Notes: generated from the letters alone by a model not told the origin. A DNA stretch of 64,000 bases from Paenibacillus sp. Soil787 (GCF_001429545.1 NZ_LMSP01000048.1:257843-321842), one strand, 5' to 3'; positions 8,740 to 17,985 are shown, counted from the first letter of the stretch. Numbers and translations: made by a program.

Positions 8740-9405
8740 CTATTTCTTCTTTAATGTTAAATAACTTATTTGTCCCTCTTTTGAATCAGCATTAAAGAAA
8801 ACCTGATATTCACCCGCTTGATACACATAAGCCCATCCGCCGTCAACACCTTCACCTTCTGAGAGTGGTTTCCCGATAATATCTCTAACTTCATTTAAAC
8901 GATATGGTATCACATTCCCGTTAACTCTAATCGCACCAGCATTTTCATCAGGTTTCCAAAAAAAGAAATAGTAACTATGCCATCTATAAAATTCGGTTTG
9001 CCAGGAACCAATTTGATGTGGTTCTCCCCAGTTTTGAATTACGTCATTTTTATTTGCACCTAATCCGAACTCGATACCTTTGATTTTGCCTTCAGAAGCA
9101 AAGGTAAGAAATTCTTTATCTAACGTCAACTGTTTACTTAAATTAGTGTTTTCGATTAAAATGGTTTTCGTTTCATGTTCGTATTTTACGAGTGCCCCCA
9201 TATTTTCAGCTACGAAACGAATAGGTACATATGCATGACCTTGGTGATTCAATACTACATATTCCTTACTATCCACTTCTTTGGTCACACCATTAAATTC
9301 AAATTTGGCAGGAAACAAGTACGCTTGAATTGTGTCTGAGGCATATACGGCAGTTGTCGCTGTTAAACCAATTCCGCAAATTAGACCTAAAACAAACTTT
9401 TTCAA
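8740..9405 (-). CDS. Secreted copper-amine-oxidase N-terminal-domain protein
   Basis: Protein of 221 residues. Signal peptide (LGLICGIGLTATTAVYA), then a stalk domain containing HAYVPIRFVAENMGALVKYE, the hallmark of copper amine oxidase N-terminal domains in Bacilli. The second half (EFGLGANKNDVIQNWGEPH) resembles DUF4309-like modules. No enzyme domain is attached, so a structural or wall-binding role is most likely. It is the second protein with this kind of domain in 4 kb. Confidence 0.7.
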   Translation of the reverse strand: MKKFVLGLICGIGLTATTAVYASDTIQAYLFPAKFEFNGVTKEVDSKEYVVLNHQGHAYVPIRFVAENMGALVKYEHETKTILIENTNLSKQLTLDKEFLTFASEGKIKGIEFGLGANKNDVIQNWGEPHQIGSWQTEFYRWHSYYFFFWKPDENAGAIRVNGNVIPYRLNEVRDIIGKPLSEGEGVDGGWAYVYQAGEYQVFFNADSKEGQISYLTLKKK

Positions 9406-9514
9406 AACTCATCACTCCCAACATGTAGTTCTTTAAACTAAGACGCAGGGAGGAAGTAAAAAGTTTCCATTCTTTATAACTTTCTTACACGCATGCACTA
9501 ACCTGCCCGATAGT

Positions 9515-9580
9515 TGAGAAAGCTGCCGAACAATGATCATCGGCAGCCTTCTCGTGTTTTTTATTGAACTAAACAAATGG
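9515..9580 (+). repeat. Dispersed hairpin-forming intergenic repeat, copy 4
   Basis: GCTGCCGA and TCGGCAGC form a hairpin followed by TTTTTTATTGAACTAAACAA. It could act as a terminator for the glnS remnant or the copper-amine-oxidase-domain gene. Confidence 0.45.
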
Positions 9581-9611
9581 GGAACTGCTAAGAAGCAGGT
9601 CCCTCAATCCA

Positions 9612-9975
9612 TCAAAAATGTAATAATTTTATAGCAGTGGGCTCACTATTGTTCCATGTATCTTTCAACGGAACTATGCGATTAAATACGAGTCTGTCGC
9701 CAATTGTGAGCTTCGTATCTACACAGAAGTAGCCATGGCGGAAAAATTGGTATTTTTGTGCCATAAGCGTATGTTCAACGATAGGCTCCAGCAAAATATC
9801 CTTTAAAATAACAATCGATTTAGGGTTGATCAAATCATTAATTCGTGTGTATGGCGTAGGCGCTTCCTATATGGAGATAACCATTGGGTTCGGGAGGAAA
9901 TCGTGTGCACATCTACCTTCCGAATGCACTAACTTCAAGTTCCTCATTGATCAGCCTAAATAAAAAATTTTCGGT
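9612..9975 (-). pseudogene. glnS: Glutaminyl-tRNA synthetase remnant with a large internal deletion
   Basis: Read on the minus strand from 9975, the frame gives NFLFRLINEELEVSAFGR, an in-frame TAG at 9915-9913, then CTRFPPEPNGYLHIGSAYAI. This is the GlnRS N-terminus with its HIGH-like motif. The frame ends at 9840-9838. In another frame the sequence continues directly as RINDLINPKSIVILKD and then HGYFCVDTKLTIGDRLVFNR and PLKDTWNN, the usual end of GlnRS. Roughly 450 residues of catalytic and anticodon-binding sequence are gone. Most Bacilli make Gln-tRNA through GatCAB, so an acquired GlnRS that was later lost is plausible. Confidence 0.8.
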
Positions 9976-10075
9976 TTGATGCTCCTTTGCTCCTTTTCAG
10001 CTGCCGGAGCTCTCTGTGCAAGAACGTTTTTCCCTACTCTTCTCATCATCGCGTTTGATTATTGCTTAATGATAA
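9970..10075 (-). ncRNA. T-box leader, Stem I only (decayed)
   Basis: The minus strand contains GAGAAGAGTAGGG, then CAGAGAGCTCCGG, then AAAAGGAGCAAAGGAG in order. These are the AGTA bulge side, the AGAGAG stretch and the distal loop of T-box Stem I. They align base for base with the intact T-box upstream of metG at 22744-23035. No T-box core or terminator follows; instead the sequence runs straight into glnS coding sequence, so the leader has lost its 3' half. The specifier codon cannot be assigned. Confidence 0.7.
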
Positions 10076-10256
10076 CAAATAATTTCCTTTTTTGTAAACT
10101 CTTGTTCTCCGCATTAAAAAGGAGAAATTCGTCATCTTTTCTATCCTATCGTTTGTTCAAAATCAAGGCAGGTCGATGAAGTGACTGCTTTGTTTATCTG
10201 GCTTTATTAAGCTAACGTTTCCGTTAGTTTAACAACTACACAAAAATTAGATTAGC

Positions 10257-11225
10257 TTATGAAGGCATCTTACTGTTCGCATATGCAGCCGCGCCGATCA
10301 TGCCAGCTTGTCCACCTAATTCCGCTTGTTCTATCTTACAAGCATGGGAAGAAAGCTTTAAAGCATGATTTCCTACGGTTTCACGTACTGAATCTAACAA
10401 GCGATCACCAGCTGCCGACATTCCGCCACCAACTATAATTATTTCTGGATTTAATAGATTTACTACATTCGAAAGACCAAATCCAAGAAGCTTTCCTGTT
10501 TCATGCATAACCTCAATTGCAAGTAAATCTCCCAGATCGTATGCCTCTGAGATCATACGGGCAGTAATTGCCGTCCGATCGTCCCCCACCCATTGCAATA
10601 CGATACTTGACCGACCTTCCTCAAGCTTGTCTGTAAAGGTTTTGACCATTCCTATTGCTGACACGTATCTCCCTAGACAGCCTGAGCTTCCACAACGACA
10701 AGGCCGACCTTCCCGGTACATATTCATATGCCCAATTTCGCCCGCGCTAGATGTTATACCATAGAAAACCTTTCCATCATTTACAATACCTGACCCTAAA
10801 CCGGTACCTAACGTGATCAATACCAAGTTTTTGTAACCAGCGCCTGCACCAAACAGCCATTCACCATACATATTTACCCGCACATCATTGTCGATAAAAA
10901 CGGGAAAGTCAAAACTACTTTTCATTTGATTCACAACATGAATGTTTTCCCAACCTGGAAAGTTTGGTGAAAATATGGATAGACCTTCATCTGGATTAAG
11001 TAAACCAGGGATTCCCATACCCATGCACTTAATAGAAGTTTGATTGATTCCTTCGAACAACATCATCTCTTGAACAATTTCTTTAATTCTGTTTAACACA
11101 TGAGTAGGTCCTTTTGCTGCTTCCGTGGGGTCACTTCTTTCGTGAATTCTTTGAAACTCCATGTTGAAAATTGCGGACTTAATATTTGTTCCACCAAGGT
11201 CAATTCCAATAACATATTTACTCAT
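10257..11225 (-). CDS. ROK family glucokinase / sugar kinase
   Basis: About 322 residues. The start at 11225 (MSKYVIGIDLGG) has GGAG 6 bases upstream. DLGGTNIK is the ATP phosphate loop, IDNDVR the substrate/catalytic Asp region, LGTGLGSGIV the second phosphate motif, and CRCGSSGCLGR the ROK zinc-binding signature (C-x-C-G-x-x-G-C), followed late by LNPEIIIVGGG. It phosphorylates a hexose, most likely glucose, with ATP in the cytoplasm. Length is normal and the gene appears intact and monocistronic. Glucose versus N-acyl-amino-sugar preference cannot be told apart by eye. Confidence 0.85.
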   Translation of the reverse strand: MSKYVIGIDLGGTNIKSAIFNMEFQRIHERSDPTEAAKGPTHVLNRIKEIVQEMMLFEGINQTSIKCMGMGIPGLLNPDEGLSIFSPNFPGWENIHVVNQMKSSFDFPVFIDNDVRVNMYGEWLFGAGAGYKNLVLITLGTGLGSGIVNDGKVFYGITSSAGEIGHMNMYREGRPCRCGSSGCLGRYVSAIGMVKTFTDKLEEGRSSIVLQWVGDDRTAITARMISEAYDLGDLLAIEVMHETGKLLGFGLSNVVNLLNPEIIIVGGGMSAAGDRLLDSVRETVGNHALKLSSHACKIEQAELGGQAGMIGAAAYANSKMPS

Positions 11226-11385
11226 AGCTATCTCCGCCCTCATATATTTACAAATATTGTAAATTACTTGTAAGATATTATTTGATGATCTAATGTCTCT
11301 TAAATCAATCCAAACACTTTAACACGACAAAGCAACGCAGTAATGAAATTCGTGGTTTCGTGGGGTTCACGTTCGCTCACGTTAG

Positions 11386-12452
11386 TTACTTTTCACCACT
11401 ATCAGTTGGATAAAGTTTTGTCCACGTTTTCCCGTTGTTCTTCGTCTTAAAAAGTGCTGAATCTCCGTAACCACCGAAAATCGCGATCCCGCTTTGTTCC
11501 GAAAAAAACTGCGGGGCAGTCGCATATTCCACATCAGCAGGAGGATTGATCCAAGTCCACATCTTCCCACCATCCGTCGTTTCTGACAAACCACCTCTCT
11601 GTGTGGCTAGCCAGCCTCGCTTTCATCTAAAAAAAACAGATCTTCTACGTGACCACTTTCGATTTTTGGCTTGTTTACAAGACTCCACGTTTTCCCGGCA
11701 TCAGTCGATTGAAAATAGCTTCTCTCCGACATTGCCGTCGCAGGTTCTCCGTTACATACCATTACGCCGCTTGAAACCGTTGCGAAATGTAAAATTTGCC
11801 GCCCGTTATCATTTGTCTTTTCGCATGGACTCAAGACGGGCTCCCAGCTTTGCCCACCATTTTCGGTACGAAGAAACGTATCGTTTTGAAGTGTAGCACT
11901 CCCCCACAAACCAGTTTTGTCCTTATAGCCAGATAAGAAAAGATGCCTTTGATCAAACGCTTGTACGCGGTTCACCTGCTGCATGCCGGAGACGCTTAAT
12001 TTGGCCCACGTCTTTCCGTCGTCGATTGTATGATACAAACCGTCTGTTGCTCCAATCCAGCCGTGCTCTAGATCACTGAACGTGATAGAGTTAATGTCGG
12101 TCACCAAGAGACTAGAACGATCCGCCCAATGCGTGCCGCCGTCATCTGTGTAAAGCAGCTTATGATCGGCCCAATGCCAGCCATCCGATGCTTGCTTTTG
12201 TCCAGATGTAACAATATATCCGTGCGTTTCGTCCAGAAAGTGGGCATAGCGTATTTGCCGTTTGGTTTCTGGTTTTGTGGGGGCGTGAGTAAGAGGATGA
12301 GTGGAAGAGAATACAACTGAGGTATCCTCTCCAGGCGGTTTCGTGGTCGCAGGTACTGTAGACACTTCATTTGTAGTGGTGACAGGCAAATTCTTGCAGG
12401 CGGTTAATACCAATATAAGCAATACAATTGAGATTAATCGGCTTTTCAACAT
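11386..12452 (-). pseudogene. YCF48/sialidase-fold repeat lipoprotein split by a frameshift
   Basis: From 12452 (GGAGG upstream) the frame gives a lipoprotein signal ending LVLTAC, a Thr/Pro-rich linker, then repeats of the BNR/YCF48 type: LYTDDGGTHW, YHTIDDGKTW, LRTENGGQSW, FQSTDAGKTW. It stops at 11607 after DESEAG. In the adjacent frame the protein clearly continues as GWLATQRGGLSETTDGG and FKTKNNGKTWTKLYP to 11386. One small indel near 11610-11625 separates the parts, so the gene is either recently broken or affected by a base-calling error. Intact length would be about 355 residues. Confidence 0.75.
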
Positions 12453-12706
12453 TGTTTCCTCCGTTATTGATTCTGAGTTGATTCCGGGGATTTCACATCC
12501 AAACGTTAGTATTCAAAATCTTAGACGTAAACCATGATCCGAAAGTTAACGATAAAGCAACAAATATTTCGAATTATAGAATAATATTGTCCATCAGGAT
12601 GTTATGATGTTATACCAAATAGTTCGGTAAGTAGGTCAACGTTGGGGATTTGAAAGTGGGACGACGTCTACTAATCTATTTGGAGCATTTTACCATCCTC
12701 TTGGCT

Positions 12707-14146
12707 TTATTTCTGCTTGGACTGAGCCGCTTTCTGGGCATCATCCGCTTGTTTGGCTTGCTGTAATTGTTCTTGTCCTTTATCTTGAATCGTCTTAAGT
12801 GCTTCATCAGACGATTTCTCCCCATCGATGACTGCTTGAATTTCTTGATTGGCAAGCATACTGAACGGCTGGTAGAAACCACCTGGGATTTTCTCGTAGC
12901 CTTTAGTAATCTTGTCAGGATTAGGTTTCAGGAGATAAAATGGCTCTAAATTATGACCGTTCCTCTCTTTGGAGTAAGTGGTGCGGGTCATCAGGCTGCT
13001 CGAAGATTTGGACATGACTCTAGCGAATTCATCGCTGTTGATATATTTCAAGAATTCCCAGGCTGCCCGCGTATTGGGTGATTGGGCATTGATACCGAAT
13101 ACATTAGAAACGGAAATACTGTTAGAAAAGTCCGGATTTTGAGGATCAACGGGAATCGTGACGATATCCCAATTGACAGGCTTCACATCTTTCAGGCGGT
13201 CTTTGGCCTCTTGCAGATTTTGCATCATATAGTTGCCGTCAATAGTCATCGCAACCTTGCCCATGGCGAACAAATTCTCTTTGAGATAATCCTCGTACAT
13301 GCGCGGTGCATTAGAATCGGCATTTTGATTTTTTGGTATGTACAACGCACCGGATTTTAGTGAGTCGACGGTAAGCTGCAGAGCCTTCTTCCAGGCATCT
13401 GTCTGAATCGTCAACTTCATCTGCTCAGGATCGATGAAAGACAGACCCAGCGTCGTGCCGATGCTGTTCATATATTGATAGGCGACTCCTTCACGCATGT
13501 AAGAGTAAGCGGAAAATCCGTATATACGCTGATCTCCTTGACCGTCGGTCGGGAAACGTTTGGCGAGATTAATGACATCTTCCCAGCTCATCTTATTTTT
13601 CGGAAGCTCTATGCCATACTGCTCGAATAGATCCTTGTTATAGTAAAGAGCCTGACTGTAGAAGTCTGGTGAAAGTCCATATAGCTTGCCCTCGCCTTTG
13701 AGCTTAATCGTTTCCAGTGTAGCTGGAAGGATATGCTCCACATCGAATTTATCTTGCTTTATGACATCGTCCAGTGCATACAGACGTCCTTTTTGTACGA
13801 ACTTTTCTAGCTGGTCGGTCCCGTTAACAAGGAGAACATCCGGCTTTTCTTCATCGATGAGTTTATCAAGCGCTTCCTGAGGATCTTTGCCGGGCCCATA
13901 AATGCCTTGATTCGAAACGACCTCTACGTCAATATTCGGATTTTTGGCCATGAAAAGATTACCGTACTGTTGGTAAAAGGAATTCTTGTCATAATACATC
14001 ACTTTAATCGTTGCTTTCTCGTCTTCCCCCAGCTTCTTAAGCGATCCGGCTTCTCTTGAAGTCCCGCTAGCCTTCTCCGAAAAATTACACCCTGTCAGCG
14101 AGGCAGTTACCGCAATCGCAGCGAGTGTACACATCCAACGTTTCAT
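12707..14146 (-). CDS. Orphan extracellular solute-binding lipoprotein, family 1 (sugar ABC)
   Basis: Protein of 479 residues. Signal peptide with lipobox LTGC at residues 17-20, then a periplasmic-binding fold (KATIKVMYYDKNSFYQQYGN, KPDVLLVNGTD, YALDDVIKQ, LYYNKDLFEQYGIELPKNKMSWEDV, GKVAMTIDGNYMM). This matches family 1 binding proteins of carbohydrate ABC importers. No permease or ATPase gene is adjacent on either side, so it would have to serve a transporter encoded elsewhere or act as a sensor partner. The C-terminus carries a charged, Gln/Ala-rich tail, probably disordered. Confidence 0.8.
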   Translation of the reverse strand: MKRWMCTLAAIAVTASLTGCNFSEKASGTSREAGSLKKLGEDEKATIKVMYYDKNSFYQQYGNLFMAKNPNIDVEVVSNQGIYGPGKDPQEALDKLIDEEKPDVLLVNGTDQLEKFVQKGRLYALDDVIKQDKFDVEHILPATLETIKLKGEGKLYGLSPDFYSQALYYNKDLFEQYGIELPKNKMSWEDVINLAKRFPTDGQGDQRIYGFSAYSYMREGVAYQYMNSIGTTLGLSFIDPEQMKLTIQTDAWKKALQLTVDSLKSGALYIPKNQNADSNAPRMYEDYLKENLFAMGKVAMTIDGNYMMQNLQEAKDRLKDVKPVNWDIVTIPVDPQNPDFSNSISVSNVFGINAQSPNTRAAWEFLKYINSDEFARVMSKSSSSLMTRTTYSKERNGHNLEPFYLLKPNPDKITKGYEKIPGGFYQPFSMLANQEIQAVIDGEKSSDEALKTIQDKGQEQLQQAKQADDAQKAAQSKQK

Positions 14147-14413
14147 TTGATTCCCTCCACATTGTTTCTATTACCATTCTTTCACTATCATACACATATC
14201 GGAATTAAAATACAATTTATTCCAAATTTAGTAGAGTTGAAGAATGTTGTGTCGCGATTTGGCGGACTCCAAACTGTACGCTATCGGGAAGCCTTCCGAT
14301 TCTCAGCAACCACGTATAATCTTTTTTATATCCATACTTTACCATGAAGTGAGCTTCCGGGCATGGGATAATGTCTAAGGGAGTTTACTTGAATAAGGTG
14401 GAGGTTGGAGAAG

Positions 14414-15400
14414 ATGCCAAAGTTTGTCATCCGAAGGATGCGACAACCGGACGATTTTGTGGCGGTTGCGCCGTTGCTGAATATGATCTGGTCGGAGCCA
14501 ATAACGGCTAAACGGCTGAAGGAAGACGAGGACAAAATTCCTCCAGGCAAATTGCATTACAATGAAGTGGGCGAGCTGATGGGATGGGACCGTCCCAAAT
14601 GGGTAGCTGAAGATGAGGATGGACAAGTCGTCGCCTACGCAATCGCTTGGCGAGCTCCATGGACAGAGCCCGGAGCATTAATCCATACCGTTGTAGTTCA
14701 CCCAGAAAGCCGTGGGAATGGGGTAGGAAGAGCCTTGTATGCTTCGCTTCGTCAATGGGCTGTAGAGGTCAAAGCCTCTCGCCTAATTGACTTCATGAGG
14801 GAGACAGACAACCGGTCGTTAGCTTTTGCGGAAAGTCGCGGTTACGTAAAGGAACGCCACACGTTCGAATCCGTTCTGGATTTGGCATCGTTTGATGGCG
14901 GCAAGCTGTATGATTCAATTAACAAGGCGGAGCGATCTGGAATCCGGTTCGTCACATTAGCGGAAGAGCCAGGGGAAGCGAACGAGAGAAAGCTGTATGA
15001 GCTCTATAAGGTCACGCATCCCGATATACCGGGTTACTCCGGCAGCTTTCCCTGGTTCGAAGAATGGAAAAAGTGGAGCATCGGACAAAGCGGTGTACGC
15101 CCGGAATGGATCCATATCGCCAAGGATGGTGATCGCTACATCGGGGTTGTCACTCTTCAGCAGAACGAGCAAACTCAGGCGATGTATCATGAGTACACCG
15201 GCGTGCTTCCAGAATACCGTGGCCGCCGTATTGCACTTGCCTTAAAGATGCTCGGCGTGCAAACAGCCCGCGCATGCGGTGTCCCTTATTTGAGAACACA
15301 CAACGATTCAATGAATGGTCCAATGCTACGAATTAACCGTGATCTGATCGGTTTCCGGGCGGAGCCCGGGAATTACAAGATGGTGTGCGAGCTCAGATAA
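14414..15400 (+). CDS. Tandem-domain GNAT acetyltransferase
   Basis: Protein of 328 residues with two GNAT domains. The first has the acetyl-CoA loop VVVHPESRGNGVGRALYAS; the second has YTGVLPEYRGRRIALALK and a terminal NDSMNGPMLRINRDLIGF. This two-domain form is common in Bacilli. ATG 14414 is preferred because GGTGGAGG lies about 10 bases upstream; a TTG at 14405 is too close to it. The acceptor substrate is unknown; the most likely targets are small amines or antibiotics. It stands alone, divergent from the solute-binding protein gene. Confidence 0.8.
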   Translation: MPKFVIRRMRQPDDFVAVAPLLNMIWSEPITAKRLKEDEDKIPPGKLHYNEVGELMGWDRPKWVAEDEDGQVVAYAIAWRAPWTEPGALIHTVVVHPESRGNGVGRALYASLRQWAVEVKASRLIDFMRETDNRSLAFAESRGYVKERHTFESVLDLASFDGGKLYDSINKAERSGIRFVTLAEEPGEANERKLYELYKVTHPDIPGYSGSFPWFEEWKKWSIGQSGVRPEWIHIAKDGDRYIGVVTLQQNEQTQAMYHEYTGVLPEYRGRRIALALKMLGVQTARACGVPYLRTHNDSMNGPMLRINRDLIGFRAEPGNYKMVCELR

Positions 15401-15617
15401 GTATGCAGTGCAATCGTTCAGGAAAGAAGCGGCAGTTTGTAGTGAGTTAATGGCTTTCGCTTTATGAGACCGTGCAGCATTAGACGCTCATTTTGAAAAG
15501 CAAACTGCTTATCTCATGGAAAGTTTGATTTAAGCTATTTTCTCCCACGATTTCCAGACTCGACTCGCATATGATAAGGGTATACTAGCAGTAGAGTAAT
15601 ACAAAGGAGAGATTTTA

Positions 15618-15641
15618 ATGTCTGAGGTCGTTCTTAACTAG
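15618..15641 (+). CDS. Seven-residue leader peptide MSEVVLN
   Basis: ATG with AAGGAGAG six bases upstream, then six codons and TAG. Its Val-Leu-Asn codons form one strand of the long-range helix in the leader. The strong ribosome site in front of such a short frame indicates a regulatory peptide rather than a random ORF. Confidence 0.55.
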   Translation: MSEVVLN

Positions 15642-15769
15642 CAATTTCATAGTGCAATCTGTTTTGCTTGGCGTAGGCGAGTAAACCGTTCAATTGGACA
15701 GGTTTGTTTTGTCGTGCTCTACTGGCAGGTTGCATGTGATGCTGTTAAGAACATCAGTTTCTCCCTAAG

Positions 15770-15807
15770 CGGACTGGAAACGATTGTTGTTTCCAGTCCG
15801 TTTTTTT
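15770..15807 (+). terminator. Strong intrinsic terminator 23 bases before the MutS2-like start
   Basis: CGGACTGGAAAC (15770-15781) and GTTTCCAGTCCG (15789-15800) form a perfect 12-bp stem with a 7-base loop, followed by seven T residues. It lies between the leader ORF and the ribosome site of the next gene on the same strand, so that gene is only expressed by readthrough or antitermination unless a promoter lies in the last 23 bases. Confidence 0.85.
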
Positions 15808-15829
15808 GTACCCAAAAGGAGGCATTCAT

Positions 15830-17749
15830 TTGAACAAGACCACTTATCAACGTTTGGAATACGACCGCATTAAACAGCGTTTGGCCGACTTTGCCATGAG
15901 TTATTTGGGCCGCGCCCACATTGAGAACATGGAACCAAAAATCGAGATGGTCATGGTCGCAACACTACTTCAAGAGACCGAAGAAGCGGTTAGTGTCATC
16001 GCCCACGGTGCCAGTGTGCCTATCCCGTCCCTAGAAGGAATTGAGCCGCTTATAGGCACTTTCGGGAAAGGATTTATTTTTACGCCGCAGGACTTTATGC
16101 ACTTCGCCAGATTCATTGAAAGTACACAGCAGCTTAAGAGTTTTATGAAAAAGAAGGAATCCGCCACCCCGCGCATCGCCTCATACGCGCTATCCCTATA
16201 CGACCTGCGCGAACTGCTGGCCGAGATCCGGCGCTGTATCCGCAATGGTCAAGTCGATAACGAGGCGAGCGCTGCCTTGTCGCGTGTCCGCAAAAAGATG
16301 AACATACTCGACGACCGCATTCGCAAGAAACTCGACACGGCATTGTCCAAATACCACAGCTACTTGCAGGAAAGCGTCGTCTCGACGAGAGGAGGCCGGT
16401 ACGTCTTGTCCGTGAAGAAGGAATACCGCAAACAAGTTGGCGGTGCCGCGCTGGACGAGTCGGCAAGCGGTCAGACTGTATTTATTGAGCCGGCTGATAT
16501 CGCTGACCTGCATGTCGAACTTTTGCACCTGCAGGCCGCGGAGGCCGCGGAGGCCGCGGAGGAAACAAGGGTACTCAGCGATCTTACGGATCTGGTTGAG
16601 GGCAATAAGTATGAAATTTCAATCAATTTGGAAACGATCGGCTATTACGACTTTATGTTCGCAAAGGCTAAATTCGCGAGAATAATCGACGGACGAACGG
16701 TCAAGCTAAACGATCGCGGTCGGATCTCCATTCACAACGGTCGTCACCCGCTGCTCGGCGGGCATTCCGTGCCGCTTGATATCCACATCGGCGACGATTA
16801 CCGCGCGCTTGTTATTACAGGGCCCAATACGGGAGGCAAAACCGTTTCGCTGAAAACCGTCGGTCTGCTTACACTTATGGTGCAGTCGGGTTTGCTCGTT
16901 CCGGTAGGAGAAGGAAGCGAATTTGCTGTGTACAGATCCGTTATGGTCGATATCGGAGACGGACAAAGTATTGAAAATTCGCTCAGCACATTCTCTTCAC
17001 ATGTCAAGAACGTGATCGGCATCCTCAAGGAGGCCGGACCATCGTCGCTGGTCCTTCTCGACGAGCTTGCCTCAGGAACCGACCCTGGTGAAGGAATCGG
17101 CCTATCGATCGCAGTGCTTGAGGAACTATACCGCCGCGGGGCAACGGTCATGGCGACGACGCATTTTAACGAGATTAAGAAATTTGCCGACGCTGCGCCC
17201 GGCTTCGAGAATGCGCGTATGGAATTCGATGCGGAAACGCTTGAGCCCCTTTACAAGTTGACGATTGGTCAAGCGGGCTCCTCCTATGCCTTCTATATCG
17301 CGCAAAAGCTCGGTATGCCGCTTGCGCTCATCGAGAGATCGAAACAGATCACATACGAGGCGACGCAGCGCTCACCCGAAGCGCCTGCAATAGCTGCGGC
17401 GGTTACAGGAGAAACGCCTGTAAAAGTCCCATTGAAAGAAAAAGCGGAGCGAGCGCCGATGCCGAATTTCGCTTTTGGCGACTGCGTATGGGTGCACTCG
17501 CTGCGCCGCACAGGCATTGTTTGCAGCGAGCCGGATCATCGCGGAAACATTACGGTGCAAATCCAGAAGGAGAAAGTGCGCATCAACCGCAAGAGATTGT
17601 CTCTCTATATCGAGCGCAGCAAGCTATACCCGGAAGGAGACTACGATATGGACATTGTGTTCGAATCGAAAGACACACGAAAGAAGCGAAAGCAGATGAG
17701 CAAACGTCATGTTGAAGGGCTAACGATCGAGTATAAGGAAAATCAATAA
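15830..17749 (+). CDS. MutS2-like ATPase lacking the Smr domain
   Basis: Protein of 639 residues. TTG start at 15830 with AGGAGG 7 bases upstream. The N-terminal region is the MutS core/lever, with the signature GGRYVLSVKKEYR and the clamp-type GQTVFIEP near residues 185-223. The ATPase has Walker A GPNTGGKT (about 330), Walker B LVLLDELASGTDPGE (about 407) and the switch His in ATTHFNEIK. Full MutS2 is about 780 residues and ends in an Smr nuclease domain; here the protein ends in a basic tail with no Smr sequence. MutS2 in Bacillus splits collided ribosomes or limits recombination. The translation-sensing leader favours a ribosome role. A 9-base tandem repeat (16534-16560) encodes AAEAAEAAE in the coiled-coil region. 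Confidence 0.8.
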   Translation: MNKTTYQRLEYDRIKQRLADFAMSYLGRAHIENMEPKIEMVMVATLLQETEEAVSVIAHGASVPIPSLEGIEPLIGTFGKGFIFTPQDFMHFARFIESTQQLKSFMKKKESATPRIASYALSLYDLRELLAEIRRCIRNGQVDNEASAALSRVRKKMNILDDRIRKKLDTALSKYHSYLQESVVSTRGGRYVLSVKKEYRKQVGGAALDESASGQTVFIEPADIADLHVELLHLQAAEAAEAAEETRVLSDLTDLVEGNKYEISINLETIGYYDFMFAKAKFARIIDGRTVKLNDRGRISIHNGRHPLLGGHSVPLDIHIGDDYRALVITGPNTGGKTVSLKTVGLLTLMVQSGLLVPVGEGSEFAVYRSVMVDIGDGQSIENSLSTFSSHVKNVIGILKEAGPSSLVLLDELASGTDPGEGIGLSIAVLEELYRRGATVMATTHFNEIKKFADAAPGFENARMEFDAETLEPLYKLTIGQAGSSYAFYIAQKLGMPLALIERSKQITYEATQRSPEAPAIAAAVTGETPVKVPLKEKAERAPMPNFAFGDCVWVHSLRRTGIVCSEPDHRGNITVQIQKEKVRINRKRLSLYIERSKLYPEGDYDMDIVFESKDTRKKRKQMSKRHVEGLTIEYKENQ

Positions 17750-17954
17750 ACCGAGACCTCAAAAAAATAATTTTTTGTATGCAGGTGACGAATACCCGGA
17801 TCTGCTTGAAAGCGATTATTAAATAGAACGAATCTGGCTGACGTTACTTCATACCGGATCATTATTTCATGCATGGTTGCATCGAATTGGTTATCGCCAT
17901 CCCCAGGAAGGTTATGATATTGCGCCTTATAACAACCTTCGTACCGGATGCCAA

Positions 17955-17985
17955 AAAGCCCGAGGATGTTTTCTCTCGGGCTTTT
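17955..17985 (+). terminator. Bidirectional intrinsic terminator
   Basis: AAAGCCCGAG pairs with CTCGGGCTTT and is followed by TGTTTG. It lies 200 bases after the MutS2-like gene. The intervening 17750-17950 holds no recognisable gene. Confidence 0.65.

Larger units (their letters stand above)
15604..15807 (+). promoter_or_regulatory. Attenuator-like leader of the MutS2-like gene
   Basis: A candidate -10 TATACT (15581-15586) precedes a transcribed leader. It holds a ribosome site (AAGGAGAG), a seven-codon ORF, a hairpin AAACC...GGTTT (15690-15712), a perfect 9-base long-range complement (GTTCTTAAC at 15630-15638 with GTTAAGAAC at 15744-15752), and a terminator at 15770-15807. The long-range helix includes the last codons of the small ORF, so a ribosome there would break it. 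This is the design of translation-sensing leaders such as those of erm and ABC-F resistance genes. Confidence 0.65.

Noticed and set aside
9970..10075. T-box leader with an isoleucine or leucine specifier
   Set aside because: AUU and UUG can be read near the right position, but the 3' side is already glnS coding sequence, so the specifier loop is not reliable.
9976..10179. Plus-strand open frame of 67 codons
   Set aside because: It is antisense to the T-box Stem I remnant and has no ribosome site.
12707..14146. Solute-binding protein as part of a local ABC operon
   Set aside because: No permease or ATPase gene lies on either side, so it was called orphan.
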